Below are positions 1-6,078 of a DNA stretch of 9,515 nucleotides, piece by piece (within the stretch, counting starts at the first letter, position 1; every line of letters starts with the position of its first letter). The position numbers and the translations under genes were made by a program. The notes beneath the pieces are model-generated. The model was given only the letters and a program-made list of their open reading frames with translations, made no database searches and was not told where the DNA came from. Location of the stretch: the NCBI GenBank assembly GCA_013140405.1, contig JABFSV010000475.1, positions 1-9,515 of the forward strand. Reading direction: 5' to 3'. The DNA is from Methyloglobulus sp. (lineage in GTDB: Bacteria; Pseudomonadota; Gammaproteobacteria; Methylococcales; Methylomonadaceae).

Positions 1-102
1 GTTATTTACAGAAAAATTGATATGTTAGCCATTTACAAAGTTTATCTCCTTCGAAATCGCGTTTATCAACTTCGTTACAAGTTACATAATTTTTGCTTAT
101 CA

Positions 103-242
103 ATCTGATTGGCTATGTCACCGTTAACTATGGAAGCCTTATCTGATGTGGCTTTGAGAGAAAACCACAAGCCGCATTAAATAAGGCTTTTCTTGAAAAA
201 GAAAAATTTTTCAACAGGTAACGATGACATAGCCATCTGATT
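103..242. mobile_element. MITE-like element (111-234) with 8 bp flanking direct repeats
   Basis: The ends GGCTATGTCA (111-120) and TGACATAGCC (225-234) are exact inverted repeats. Extended inward, about 21 of 25 positions match (mismatches at 11, 17, 20 and 22). The element is flanked by the direct repeat ATCTGATT at 103-110 and 235-242, as expected of an 8 bp target-site duplication. The roughly 124 bp body has no coding capacity but contains two nested inverted repeats (134-189 and 193-214). This is the architecture of a non-autonomous miniature element moved in trans by an IS transposase. No transposase is in the window, and I cannot assign a family; several IS families make 8 bp duplications. 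It sits 19 bp beyond the end of the CHAP gene, so it does not break that gene. The sequence signs are strong, but only one copy is visible here. Confidence 0.72.
134..189. repeat. Internal 21 bp imperfect hairpin of the MITE-like element
   Basis: The left arm 134-154 begins AAGCCTTAT and the right arm 169-189 ends ATAAGGCTT. The arms pair over 21 positions with three deviations: two are G-U pairs and one an A-C mismatch when read as plus-strand RNA. The loop is 14 nt (155-168). A second, smaller hairpin, TTGAAAAA/TTTTTCAA (193-200 and 207-214), follows. Strong fold-back structure is typical of MITEs and could also act on readthrough transcripts. Confidence 0.65.
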
Positions 243-255
243 TAAAGAAGTTATC

Positions 256-288
256 TTAAACTCAAATATATGTTATATATGAGTTTAA
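256..288. repeat. A+T-rich hairpin over the 3' end of the CHAP gene
   Basis: TTAAACTC (256-263) pairs with GAGTTTAA (281-288). Pairing continues inward through 264-270 and 274-280 with one mismatch, leaving a TGT loop (15 bp arms). It covers the last codons and TGA of the minus-strand CHAP gene. There is no following run of U on the minus strand, so it is not a classical terminator; it may mark or stabilise the mRNA 3' end. Confidence 0.4.
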
Positions 289-1011
289 ATAGAGGCTATA
301 GCCTTTATCTTTATTACTATTTTTGTAGATAGAGCTTTTACGAATTTTATTGTTTGGGTAGTCTTTTCCGCAATTTGTTTTGGATTTGTATTCTTGGGCT
401 TGATTACCGCCAAGAACTATAACGTTATCATTGTCGTTTTTAAGAAAGAGTCCAACATGACCACGACTATTATCACTTGTGTCTGTAAAGACTACAATGT
501 CGCCTTCTTTTGGATCTTTTGTTTTAATACCATATTCAAGGTAACTTTGTGAAGAGACTGGGTCTTTCGCAAATGTTCGCCTTGAGCGATATAGGCACCA
601 TGATAATGTCGCCGCACACCAAGGAGTACAATCACTATTTGGAAATTTTTCTTGCTTGTAGCCAACATCATGGAAAAATTTGACTATAACTGGGTTTCCA
701 ACATCTGCCCAACGTTCATTATATAACTCGCCACTTGAATTTTTTTGATTAATATTTGCCAAAAAATTCATAACATCTAATGGGTTAGTAGTCGGTGCTT
801 TAGATAAAATGTTTTTGGCTAAAGCAATTTCATCTTTTCCGGCAGAAACAACTCCCAAGCCTTGTTCATCAAATCCATCGTCCGGTTCTTTAGGGGCAAA
901 GTAATCTATAAAAGGGTAATCTATGTACGGGTGATCGTTAGCTAGAAGAGTTTTGCCGCTGGCAAGAATAAATGGAGTAAGCATTATGAATTTTCTACGT
1001 GAAATGTACAT
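262..1011 (-). CDS. Tat-exported CHAP/NlpC-P60-like peptidoglycan hydrolase (TIGR02594-type)
   Basis: This 249-residue protein probably cleaves peptidoglycan peptide bonds in the periplasm or outside the cell. The N-terminus carries a twin-arginine motif SRRKFI (residues 4-9), a short hydrophobic stretch (about 9-19) and a plausible cleavage site near A24. A low-complexity linker with a YIDYPFIDYF repeat follows. The catalytic domain lies at about 100-240: the nucleophile is in TPWCAATLSWCL (C132), the histidine in RGHVGLFL (H185), and a polar residue in the LGGNQ motif (N203). EGDIVVF (169-175) is also typical of the TIGR02594 group of small cysteine hydrolases. The start is supported by AAAGGAGAG about 7 nt upstream. 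It lies 85 nt downstream of a lipoprotein gene on the same strand, so the two are probably cotranscribed. The family is clear from motifs; whether it acts in cell-wall remodelling, defence or attack on competitors cannot be told. Confidence 0.85.
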   Translation of the reverse strand: MYISRRKFIMLTPFILASGKTLLANDHPYIDYPFIDYFAPKEPDDGFDEQGLGVVSAGKDEIALAKNILSKAPTTNPLDVMNFLANINQKNSSGELYNERWADVGNPVIVKFFHDVGYKQEKFPNSDCTPWCAATLSWCLYRSRRTFAKDPVSSQSYLEYGIKTKDPKEGDIVVFTDTSDNSRGHVGLFLKNDNDNVIVLGGNQAQEYKSKTNCGKDYPNNKIRKSSIYKNSNKDKGYSLYLNSYITYI

Positions 1012-1096
1012 CTTCTCTCTCCTTTGTTTTTAAAATAATTTTCAAACTAGCAATAATCAAAGGTAATAATTATGATATATCCATAACGAGTAGTAA

Positions 1097-1861
1097 TTAT
1101 TGAAGCTCATTTATTGCACTCTGTACTTCTTTTAGATCATTGCTTGTTCTTATCGTGTTTACTTCTTGTTGATTATTTTGAGCATCCTGACCTGCTTTAG
1201 CAAAAAGCGTTAAAATTGCGTTAACAAAAGTACCTTGATTATAGTATTTTTCTAAATCTGATTTGGCTTGCTCCCAAGTGTATTCTTTGTTTTCGGACCT
1301 TAAGCCTTTTTCAATAATTCCTTCAATTTTAAGTCGGTCAGCTCTCATAGTATTGCAAATCATTTCAATAGCATTACTGCCAAGACTGTTTTTATCAATA
1401 ACATCATTAGCTCCTTTTAATCCGGTATCTATCCCAGCCAATAAAGCTGCAAGAGAACCTCCAGTCAATGTCGCTGAAGCTGTAAGGCCTAGTGAAATCC
1501 ATTTTGTTACAGTTTCTCTAAATTCAACATCGGTTCTAATTTTTCGTTCGTAATCATAATAATTGTGGTCGATCAGACTTTTTATTTCAGAAACAATTCG
1601 ATTTCTAATCTCAGACTTTTTTGCATTATCCGTAGATGGAGTATTGTATGTTTTAAGAAAGTATTCTTGATTAGGATTCTTACAAGCTATTTCATCGAAA
1701 TAGCAATACGACATTGGCAACCCCATACCATCTTTTCCATTCAATGCTAAAGTTTCAGGAGGGTTTTTTGACCAAGGCATGCTTGAACAAGCAGTTAATA
1801 GGCTGTAAGTGAATAAAATAGATAATATTTTGATATTGCGAAAGAACATCATGAAAAACAT
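1097..1861 (-). CDS. Unrecognised lipoprotein
   Basis: 254 residues, family not recognised. The signal sequence ends in a lipobox LLTAC with C25 as the lipidated residue. The +2 residue is Ser, so Lol sorting to the outer membrane is likely. After a polar region with Cys53 and Cys60, a Gly/Ala-rich, weakly hydrophobic segment at about 122-150 (ISLGLTASATLTGG and beyond) could be a membrane-inserting or packing helix. The C-terminal third (165-254) is charged and predicted helical. Three starts are possible (1861, 1852, 1849); the first is best placed behind AAGGGGG (5 nt spacing). It is the upstream member of a likely two-gene unit with the CHAP hydrolase and could localise, activate or restrain it. 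That role is inferred from position only. Its A+T content is high compared with the ccm genes. Confidence 0.8.
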   Translation of the reverse strand: MFFMMFFRNIKILSILFTYSLLTACSSMPWSKNPPETLALNGKDGMGLPMSYCYFDEIACKNPNQEYFLKTYNTPSTDNAKKSEIRNRIVSEIKSLIDHNYYDYERKIRTDVEFRETVTKWISLGLTASATLTGGSLAALLAGIDTGLKGANDVIDKNSLGSNAIEMICNTMRADRLKIEGIIEKGLRSENKEYTWEQAKSDLEKYYNQGTFVNAILTLFAKAGQDAQNNQQEVNTIRTSNDLKEVQSAINELQ

Positions 1862-1895
1862 AACTTCCCCCTTTTTTAGTATTTTGATCGGATAT

Positions 1896-1913
1896 TATTT
1901 CTTGCAAGAAATA
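1896..1913. promoter_or_regulatory. Perfect 18 bp palindrome, candidate operator
   Basis: TATTTCTTGCAAGAAATA is exactly self-complementary and lies 35-52 bp upstream of the lipoprotein start, where a promoter for the minus-strand unit would be expected. This fits a dimeric regulator site. No clear -35/-10 pair with standard spacing is visible beside it (TTGCAA within the palindrome could serve as a -35). No regulator gene is present in the window. Confidence 0.4.
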
Positions 1914-2425
1914 TTTTAGTTAGTATCCCATCTGCATTTTACAGAAAAGACATGGTTACAAAATAGCATTTTTTTCCCGTTTTTCAATAGAAAAATCAGA
2001 AAATTATGTTAGCAGCTAACGTACCTCTTTAACATTACTTGATTACCTATAAATTTCAGCTATTTTGAGCATTCTTACCCTGATTAAATTCGTAACATGC
2101 GTTAATTTGTACGAGGCGCATCGTTCGCGGTACGCGCACATCCACAAATCTCATAAATCAAACTTCAATTAAATCAACCAAACGCTTCGGTCTGCATTTT
2201 GTGGCCTCAGTGTTTGAAAAAACCCTCATAGCCAAATCTCAGCTAGTCTTGTTCAAGTCCTCGGTAAATAACCCTGAACAGTCTTGTATTTCAGGCCTCT
2301 TAAAGTGTTGTTAAGGCAAGTCTTGTATAAAACCTTTACGCACTGGATGTGCTGTCATGGATGGGATATTTCTAAGGATTAATTATGTAATTGAAAACAA
2401 CTATAACTTGAACAAAGGGGATTTG
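1914..2425. other. Gene-free stretch of about 0.5 kb between divergent genes
   Basis: No convincing reading frame is seen on either strand. Visible elements are an inverted repeat GTTAGC-A-GCTAAC (2008-2020), a short G+C-rich island around 2113-2140 in otherwise A+T-rich DNA, and three copies of AGTCTTGT at 2245, 2280 and 2319, spaced 35 and 39 bp. A TATAAA at 2326-2331 could be a -10 for the downstream gene, but no good -35 is at the right distance. The ATG at 2357 is in frame with the downstream gene but has no ribosome binding site, so I leave 2357-2425 as leader. Confidence 0.4.
2414..2420 (+). promoter_or_regulatory. Ribosome binding site that sets the start at 2426
   Basis: AAAGGGG ends 5 nt before the ATG at 2426. 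The longer in-frame start at 2357 lacks any such site and would place 23 polar residues ahead of an obvious signal peptide. Confidence 0.7.
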
Positions 2426-2890
2426 ATGAAAACAACTAAAACACTAAGCAATCTATACCTTAATTTACTTGCTCTAACTTTACTTTTCAGCGTTGCTCAA
2501 AGCGCTGGTGCTGCATGTGCATCAGGCTCGGTAACATTGAAGGCACCGCTTTATACAGTCACGGTCGATGCTTCCCGGTTGCTTACTTATCAGCAACTAA
2601 TAGGAAATGTTGTTAAAAAATCCGCCCTAAGGAGCGATTGTGTGGGTTATACAACTTACACGATCACCGGAACCAAAAACTTGCCCTATAGCGACGGAAC
2701 CCAGTTGGTGCTTTTAGGAAAGAATGATTTCAATTCACCATCGCCAGCCGCTATTTTCCTGACCGTGGTCAATGGCTCAATAGACACAACAGTCACTGCA
2801 TCGGGCGCACAAACAGGCATTAATAGCGATCCGTTTAGTATTTATTTGGGCTCATCTATGACTATGAGAGTAAAACAACCCTGGAAATAA
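2426..2890 (+). CDS. Small secreted or periplasmic protein of unknown function
   Basis: 154 residues starting MKTTKTL. A Sec signal peptide is clear: Lys-containing n-region, hydrophobic core (about 10-22) and AQSAGA/A near residues 24-30, giving a mature protein of about 125 residues. Two cysteines (C31 at the mature N-terminus and C72) could form a disulfide in the periplasm. The rest is rich in Thr, Ser, Val and Gly with alternating hydrophobic residues (for example YTTYTITGTKN and PAAIFLTVVNGSID), suggesting a beta-rich fold. C31 is not in a lipobox, because the preceding SAGAA lacks the Leu expected at -3. I do not recognise the family. It stands alone between the accessory region and rlmB, with no partner gene that hints at its job. 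Confidence 0.72.
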   Translation: MKTTKTLSNLYLNLLALTLLFSVAQSAGAACASGSVTLKAPLYTVTVDASRLLTYQQLIGNVVKKSALRSDCVGYTTYTITGTKNLPYSDGTQLVLLGKNDFNSPSPAAIFLTVVNGSIDTTVTASGAQTGINSDPFSIYLGSSMTMRVKQPWK

Positions 2891-2901
2891 TTTGTAGGGT
2901 T
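2877..2901 (+). terminator. Weak stem-loop at the end of the small secreted protein gene
   Basis: AACCCT (2877-2882) pairs with AGGGTT (2896-2901) around the TAA stop, with a 13 nt loop. ATAATTCTG follows rather than a U run. It is possibly a weak 3' end signal, with low support. Confidence 0.2.
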
Positions 2902-3012
2902 ATAATTCTGCTTATTCTAAGGTCGTAAAGCGTATAAATATAAGATGGCTTAGCCGCGCAATCATGTGGTCTATCCATTTTTTTGTAATTTGGGCGTGGC
3001 GTAATCCAACAT

Positions 3013-3031
3013 AGCCCCAAATATTGGGGCT
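3013..3031 (+). repeat. Perfect 8 bp stem-loop upstream of rlmB
   Basis: AGCCCCAA-ATA-TTGGGGCT lies 45 bp before the rlmB start. The stem is G+C-rich with a tight 3 nt loop, so it should fold, but no U tract follows. It could be the remains of a terminator separating the accessory region from the rlmB-ccm block, or a structure in the rlmB leader. Confidence 0.5.
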
Positions 3032-3075
3032 TGTACCTCACCCGCAACCCTGATTAAGAAAAAACCACAACACCA

Positions 3076-3822
3076 ATGAAATCAAGCAAATTATTTGGCT
3101 TACATTCAGTACAGGCAGCAATAGATTATTCGCCAAGTAAAATCATGCGGGTTTGGATTGACGCGCAGCGTTTGGATAAGCGGCTGAGTACAATTATTGA
3201 CGACCTCGCGGTGTTGGGCATTGAGCCTGAAAAGACGGACAGGAAAAAACTCGACCGTTTAGCCGATGGCAATAATCATCAAGGTATTGCTATGGAAGTC
3301 GAAATGCTGGGTGAGCAATGTGAAAGCGATTTGAAGACGATGGTGGAAAACTTGACCACCACCGCATTGTTGCTGGTGTTGGATAACGTGCAAGACCCCC
3401 ATAATTTCGGCGCTTGTTTGCGGACTGCGGATGCAACAGGTGTGCAAGGCGTTATTATCACTAAGGATAATGCTACTGGCATTACACCAACGGTGTGTAA
3501 GGTCGCCAGCGGCGCAGCAGAAACCGTGCCGGTTTATCAAGTGACTAATTTATCAAGAACGCTGCGTTGGCTTAAGGGCGAAGGTATTTGGATCATGGGG
3601 GCTGCTGGTGAAGCGGAGCAAACCGTCTATCAAACCGATTTGACTGTGCCTATGGCGTTGGTTATCGGTGCGGAAGGTAAAGGTCTAAGGCGGCTGACCA
3701 AGGAAAACTGTGATTTGTTGATAAAGTTGCCAATGCTGGGGCAGGTAGAAAGCCTTAATTTATCTGTTGCTACGGGCGCATTTCTTTACGAAACTGTGCG
3801 GCAGCGTTCAATTACCAACTAA
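3076..3822 (+). CDS. rlmB: 23S rRNA (guanosine(2251)-2'-O)-methyltransferase RlmB
   Basis: RlmB uses S-adenosylmethionine to 2'-O-methylate G2251 in the peptidyl-transferase P loop of 23S rRNA. The 248 residues match the family length (about 245). An N-terminal L30e-like RNA-binding domain (about 5-77) begins LFGLHSVQAAI and ends NNHQGIAMEV. The C-terminal SPOUT domain carries the three knot motifs: LDNVQDPHNFGACLRTADA (102-120, with N110 and R116), VIGAEGKGLR (196-205) and LPMLGQVESLNLSVATG (218-234). These motifs distinguish it from the TrmH tRNA enzymes, though some generic TrmH-family members look alike. The ATG is fixed by the conserved N-terminus; the ribosome binding site is poor (only A-rich DNA upstream). 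It ends 3 nt before ccmA, so it probably shares a transcript with the ccm genes. Confidence 0.93.
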   Translation: MKSSKLFGLHSVQAAIDYSPSKIMRVWIDAQRLDKRLSTIIDDLAVLGIEPEKTDRKKLDRLADGNNHQGIAMEVEMLGEQCESDLKTMVENLTTTALLLVLDNVQDPHNFGACLRTADATGVQGVIITKDNATGITPTVCKVASGAAETVPVYQVTNLSRTLRWLKGEGIWIMGAAGEAEQTVYQTDLTVPMALVIGAEGKGLRRLTKENCDLLIKLPMLGQVESLNLSVATGAFLYETVRQRSITN

Positions 3823-3825
3823 CAG

Positions 3826-4449
3826 ATGCAATCTCATACAACACACCAGCTTCAAGGTGAAAATTTAAGCTGTGTCCGCGACGACAGGGAGTTATTTACA
3901 AGCCTCGGATTTACCGTACAGACAGGGCAGGTTTTGCTGTTGGAAGGTAAAAACGGCAGTGGTAAAACGTCTCTGTTACGCATCATCTGCGGTTTTCGTG
4001 AGCCTGATACTGGGGCAGTTTCGTGGTGCGGAGAAGAAATTCCCCAAAGCCAGTATTATTCCGATATGGCTTATGTCGGGCATTTGGATGGCATTAAAAA
4101 AGAACTGACCGTGCAGGAAAATTTGAGGTTGTCTCTGGCGCTTGGACGGCCTGGAAAATTGTCTATCCAACAGGCTTTGGAAAAAGTGCAATTGGTCGGT
4201 TATGAAGATACCTTGATTCAAGCATTATCAGCAGGACAAAAGCGGCGCTTATCGTTAGCGCGGCTGCTGATTACCCATAATATTTTGTGGATACTGGATG
4301 AGCCGTTTACTTCATTAGATAAACAAGGCATCGTGCTGGTTGAGTCATTAATGGCTGAACACTGTGCTAACGGGGGTATGATGGTGATGACATCGCATCA
4401 CGACGTTAATCTGCAAGGCGTTGATGTGCAATATATAAGGTTGTTCTGA
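3826..4449 (+). CDS. ccmA: Cytochrome c biogenesis ATP-binding export protein CcmA
   Basis: CcmA is the cytoplasmic ATPase of the CcmAB(CD) transporter. ATP hydrolysis releases haem-loaded CcmE from CcmC so haem can pass to CcmF/H. The 207 residues show a complete ABC cassette: Walker A GKNGSGKT (41-48), Q-loop region near 75-80, signature LSAGQKRR (134-141), Walker B ILWILDEP (153-160), D-loop SLD (163-165) and switch histidine in TSHHD (H191). The N-terminal GENLSCVRDDRELF is a CcmA hallmark. It starts 3 nt after the rlmB stop with no strong Shine-Dalgarno sequence, suggesting translational coupling to rlmB. Its TGA overlaps the ccmB ATG by one base. Confidence 0.95.
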   Translation: MQSHTTHQLQGENLSCVRDDRELFTSLGFTVQTGQVLLLEGKNGSGKTSLLRIICGFREPDTGAVSWCGEEIPQSQYYSDMAYVGHLDGIKKELTVQENLRLSLALGRPGKLSIQQALEKVQLVGYEDTLIQALSAGQKRRLSLARLLITHNILWILDEPFTSLDKQGIVLVESLMAEHCANGGMMVMTSHHDVNLQGVDVQYIRLF

Positions 4450-5126
4450 TGGCAATGTTCGATGCGTTTGCCGCGATTGTTCGCCGCGATTTGGTGTTAG
4501 CCATGCGACGGCGTTCGGAGATTGCCAATCCGGTGCTGTTTTTTATCCTGGTGATCACCTTATTTCCGTTAGGCATCGGGGCGCAGCCTAAATTATTGCA
4601 AGCGATTGCGCCTGGGATCATCTGGGTTTCGGCTTTGCTGGCAACCATGTTGTCTTTAGATAGCCTGTTTCGTTCTGATTTTGATGACGGATCTTTGGAG
4701 CAGATCTTGTTAAGTCCACATCCAACTTCGATCCTGGTGTTGGGCAAAATAACGGCTCATTGGTTGACTACAGGCTTGCCGTTATTAATCGTTGCGCCCC
4801 TGTTGGCAGTCTTTTTAGGGATGCCTAACCAATCCTTAAGCATTCTACTGTTAACATTATTCCTTGGGACACCGATATTAAGTTTGATTGGGGCAGTCGG
4901 GGTTGCCTTAACGGTTGGACTGCGGCGTGGTGGGATGATTTTATCGTTGCTGGTGTTGCCTTTGTATGTGCCGGTGTTGATTTTTGCCAGCAATGCCGTC
5001 GAAATGGCAAGCACAGGTTTACCTGTCACTGCACAAATTAATATTTTGATTTCAATGCTTTTGATGGCATTGGTGTTAGCGCCGTGGCCGACAGCCGCTG
5101 CACTAAAAATGAGTATAAATTCCTAA
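4449..5126 (+). CDS. ccmB: Haem exporter/cytochrome c biogenesis permease CcmB
   Basis: CcmB is the inner-membrane permease subunit that pairs with CcmA and binds CcmC/CcmD. The 225 residues (usual about 220) form six predicted membrane helices. Family signatures are visible: IAPGIIWVSALLATMLSLD (53-71), DDGSLEQILLSPHP (79-92) and LGKITAHWLTTGLPLL (98-113). The start overlaps the ccmA stop (TGATG at 4447-4451). A second in-frame ATG two codons on is possible. In most ccm operons ccmC follows directly; here a diiron protein gene intervenes, starting 48 nt after the ccmB stop. Confidence 0.95.
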   Translation: MAMFDAFAAIVRRDLVLAMRRRSEIANPVLFFILVITLFPLGIGAQPKLLQAIAPGIIWVSALLATMLSLDSLFRSDFDDGSLEQILLSPHPTSILVLGKITAHWLTTGLPLLIVAPLLAVFLGMPNQSLSILLLTLFLGTPILSLIGAVGVALTVGLRRGGMILSLLVLPLYVPVLIFASNAVEMASTGLPVTAQINILISMLLMALVLAPWPTAAALKMSINS

Positions 5127-5161
5127 TATCCCGTAAAATAGTTGCATCATCAAAGCAAAGT

Positions 5162-5165
5162 GGAG
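5162..5165 (+). promoter_or_regulatory. Ribosome binding site that sets the diiron gene start at 5175
   Basis: GGAG ends 9 nt before ATG 5175. A longer frame could open at TTG 5142, but that codon has no Shine-Dalgarno sequence and adds 11 residues without family-like character. Confidence 0.6.
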
Positions 5166-5174
5166 TGTAGCAGT

Positions 5175-6068
5175 ATGGGTTCGGACAAATATCTTTCCGT
5201 TTTTACCGTAGCAACTGAGCAACAAAGAAAAGAGAACTTTGAGGACTATTGGAAATTTACCCAGCAGCACGGCGGCGAATTGTTTGAGGCCGATAAAGAT
5301 TTAGCAAAAAAGCGTGCTCGCCTTAAATATTTTGAGGACAATCCAGTTCACTTGCGTACGCCTTTGGCAAATCCCGATGCTTTTTATCGCAACTATGTTG
5401 ACATGAAAGACGATCCGAAAACCTTGGATCGAATGACGCTTATGCTCACGGGGATCTACAAATTTGCCCGTCACGAATGGGTGGGTATTAAGGGCGCATG
5501 GGATGTGGTGCCAGATATGGCAAATTCCCACTCTGTTGAAGACAAAATCAGCCGTGTACATTTAGCAGAAGAGTTTTGCCATGCCCGCTTATTCAACGAA
5601 ATGCTGCGGACCTGCGGCTTGGATAAAGTGGAATGGGTGCCATTAACCCCTTGGAAAGAGTGGGTTTACGAACAATTCCCCAAATTGCCTGGTGTACTAT
5701 TGGATGGCCCCGCTTTCGTAACCGAATTAATGGGTGTGTCTTTCTATTTGCATTTGGATCGTTTGTTTGATGATGTGCTGGCGGATGAGCCAGAAGTTAA
5801 ACAACGTTTACGGGAATTGTTGAATGAAATCACTATTGACGAGGTTGCCCATGTCGGTCAACGCAGAAACTTTCTCGGACCGATTGCGACTAAGCTCTCA
5901 AAAATGATGGTAGTGCCGTTATTTACAATGTTCTATCGAGATATTCCCGAAATAGGGCAATTATTTAATGTTGACCAAATGATTAAAGACGGTTTGGCGT
6001 TCGATTTTACCGCTGTACCTGATGATCTGGTTGACAAGAGTTGGATACCTTCGTATTGCAAGGCTTAA
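5175..6068 (+). CDS. Ferritin-like diiron-carboxylate protein, AurF/CmlI-like, inside the ccm operon
   Basis: 297 residues, soluble, with no signal peptide or membrane helix. Two half-motifs of a four-helix diiron site are plain: E101 (RHEW) with EEFCH (E133, H136) 30 residues on, and E184 (VTELMG) with DEVAH (E223, H226) 37 residues on. This fits the E-x(28-37)-(D/E)E-xx-H pattern of the AurF/CmlI N-oxygenase group. AurF has an additional histidine ligand four residues before the last glutamate; here that position is I219, so the site would be a plain six-ligand ferritin-like centre. Such proteins activate O2 for hydroxylation, N-oxygenation or desaturation; the substrate is unknown. Alternatives are another ferritin-like oxygenase or an iron-handling protein. 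Lying between ccmB and ccmC on the same strand, it is likely cotranscribed with them, hinting at a role tied to haem or cytochrome c maturation. I do not recognise a named gene. Confidence 0.8.
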   Translation: MGSDKYLSVFTVATEQQRKENFEDYWKFTQQHGGELFEADKDLAKKRARLKYFEDNPVHLRTPLANPDAFYRNYVDMKDDPKTLDRMTLMLTGIYKFARHEWVGIKGAWDVVPDMANSHSVEDKISRVHLAEEFCHARLFNEMLRTCGLDKVEWVPLTPWKEWVYEQFPKLPGVLLDGPAFVTELMGVSFYLHLDRLFDDVLADEPEVKQRLRELLNEITIDEVAHVGQRRNFLGPIATKLSKMMVVPLFTMFYRDIPEIGQLFNVDQMIKDGLAFDFTAVPDDLVDKSWIPSYCKA

Positions 6069-6078
6069 CGAATCAAAA

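Noticed and set aside
1263..1553. Plus-strand frame opposite the lipoprotein gene
   Set aside because: It is antisense to a gene with a clear signal peptide and ribosome binding site, and its translation shows no recognisable domain.
2245..2328. AGTCTTGT repeats as a CRISPR array
   Set aside because: Only 8-10 bp long, three copies, irregular spacing and no cas genes.
2357..2425. Extended N-terminus of the small secreted protein from ATG 2357
   Set aside because: No ribosome binding site at 2357, and the 23 added residues would bury a clean signal peptide. ATG 2426 has AAAGGGG at 5 nt.
2901..2906. Perfect TATAAT as an rlmB promoter -10
   Set aside because: No -35-like hexamer at 16-18 bp upstream, and it would give a leader of about 165 nt; too weak to call.
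2862..3047. 61-codon minus-strand frame between the secreted protein gene and rlmB
   Set aside because: Composition and lack of a Shine-Dalgarno sequence suggest chance; it also covers the stem-loop at 3013-3031.
5142..5174. TTG-started 11-residue extension of the diiron protein
   Set aside because: Rare start codon without Shine-Dalgarno support; ATG 5175 has GGAG at 9 nt.
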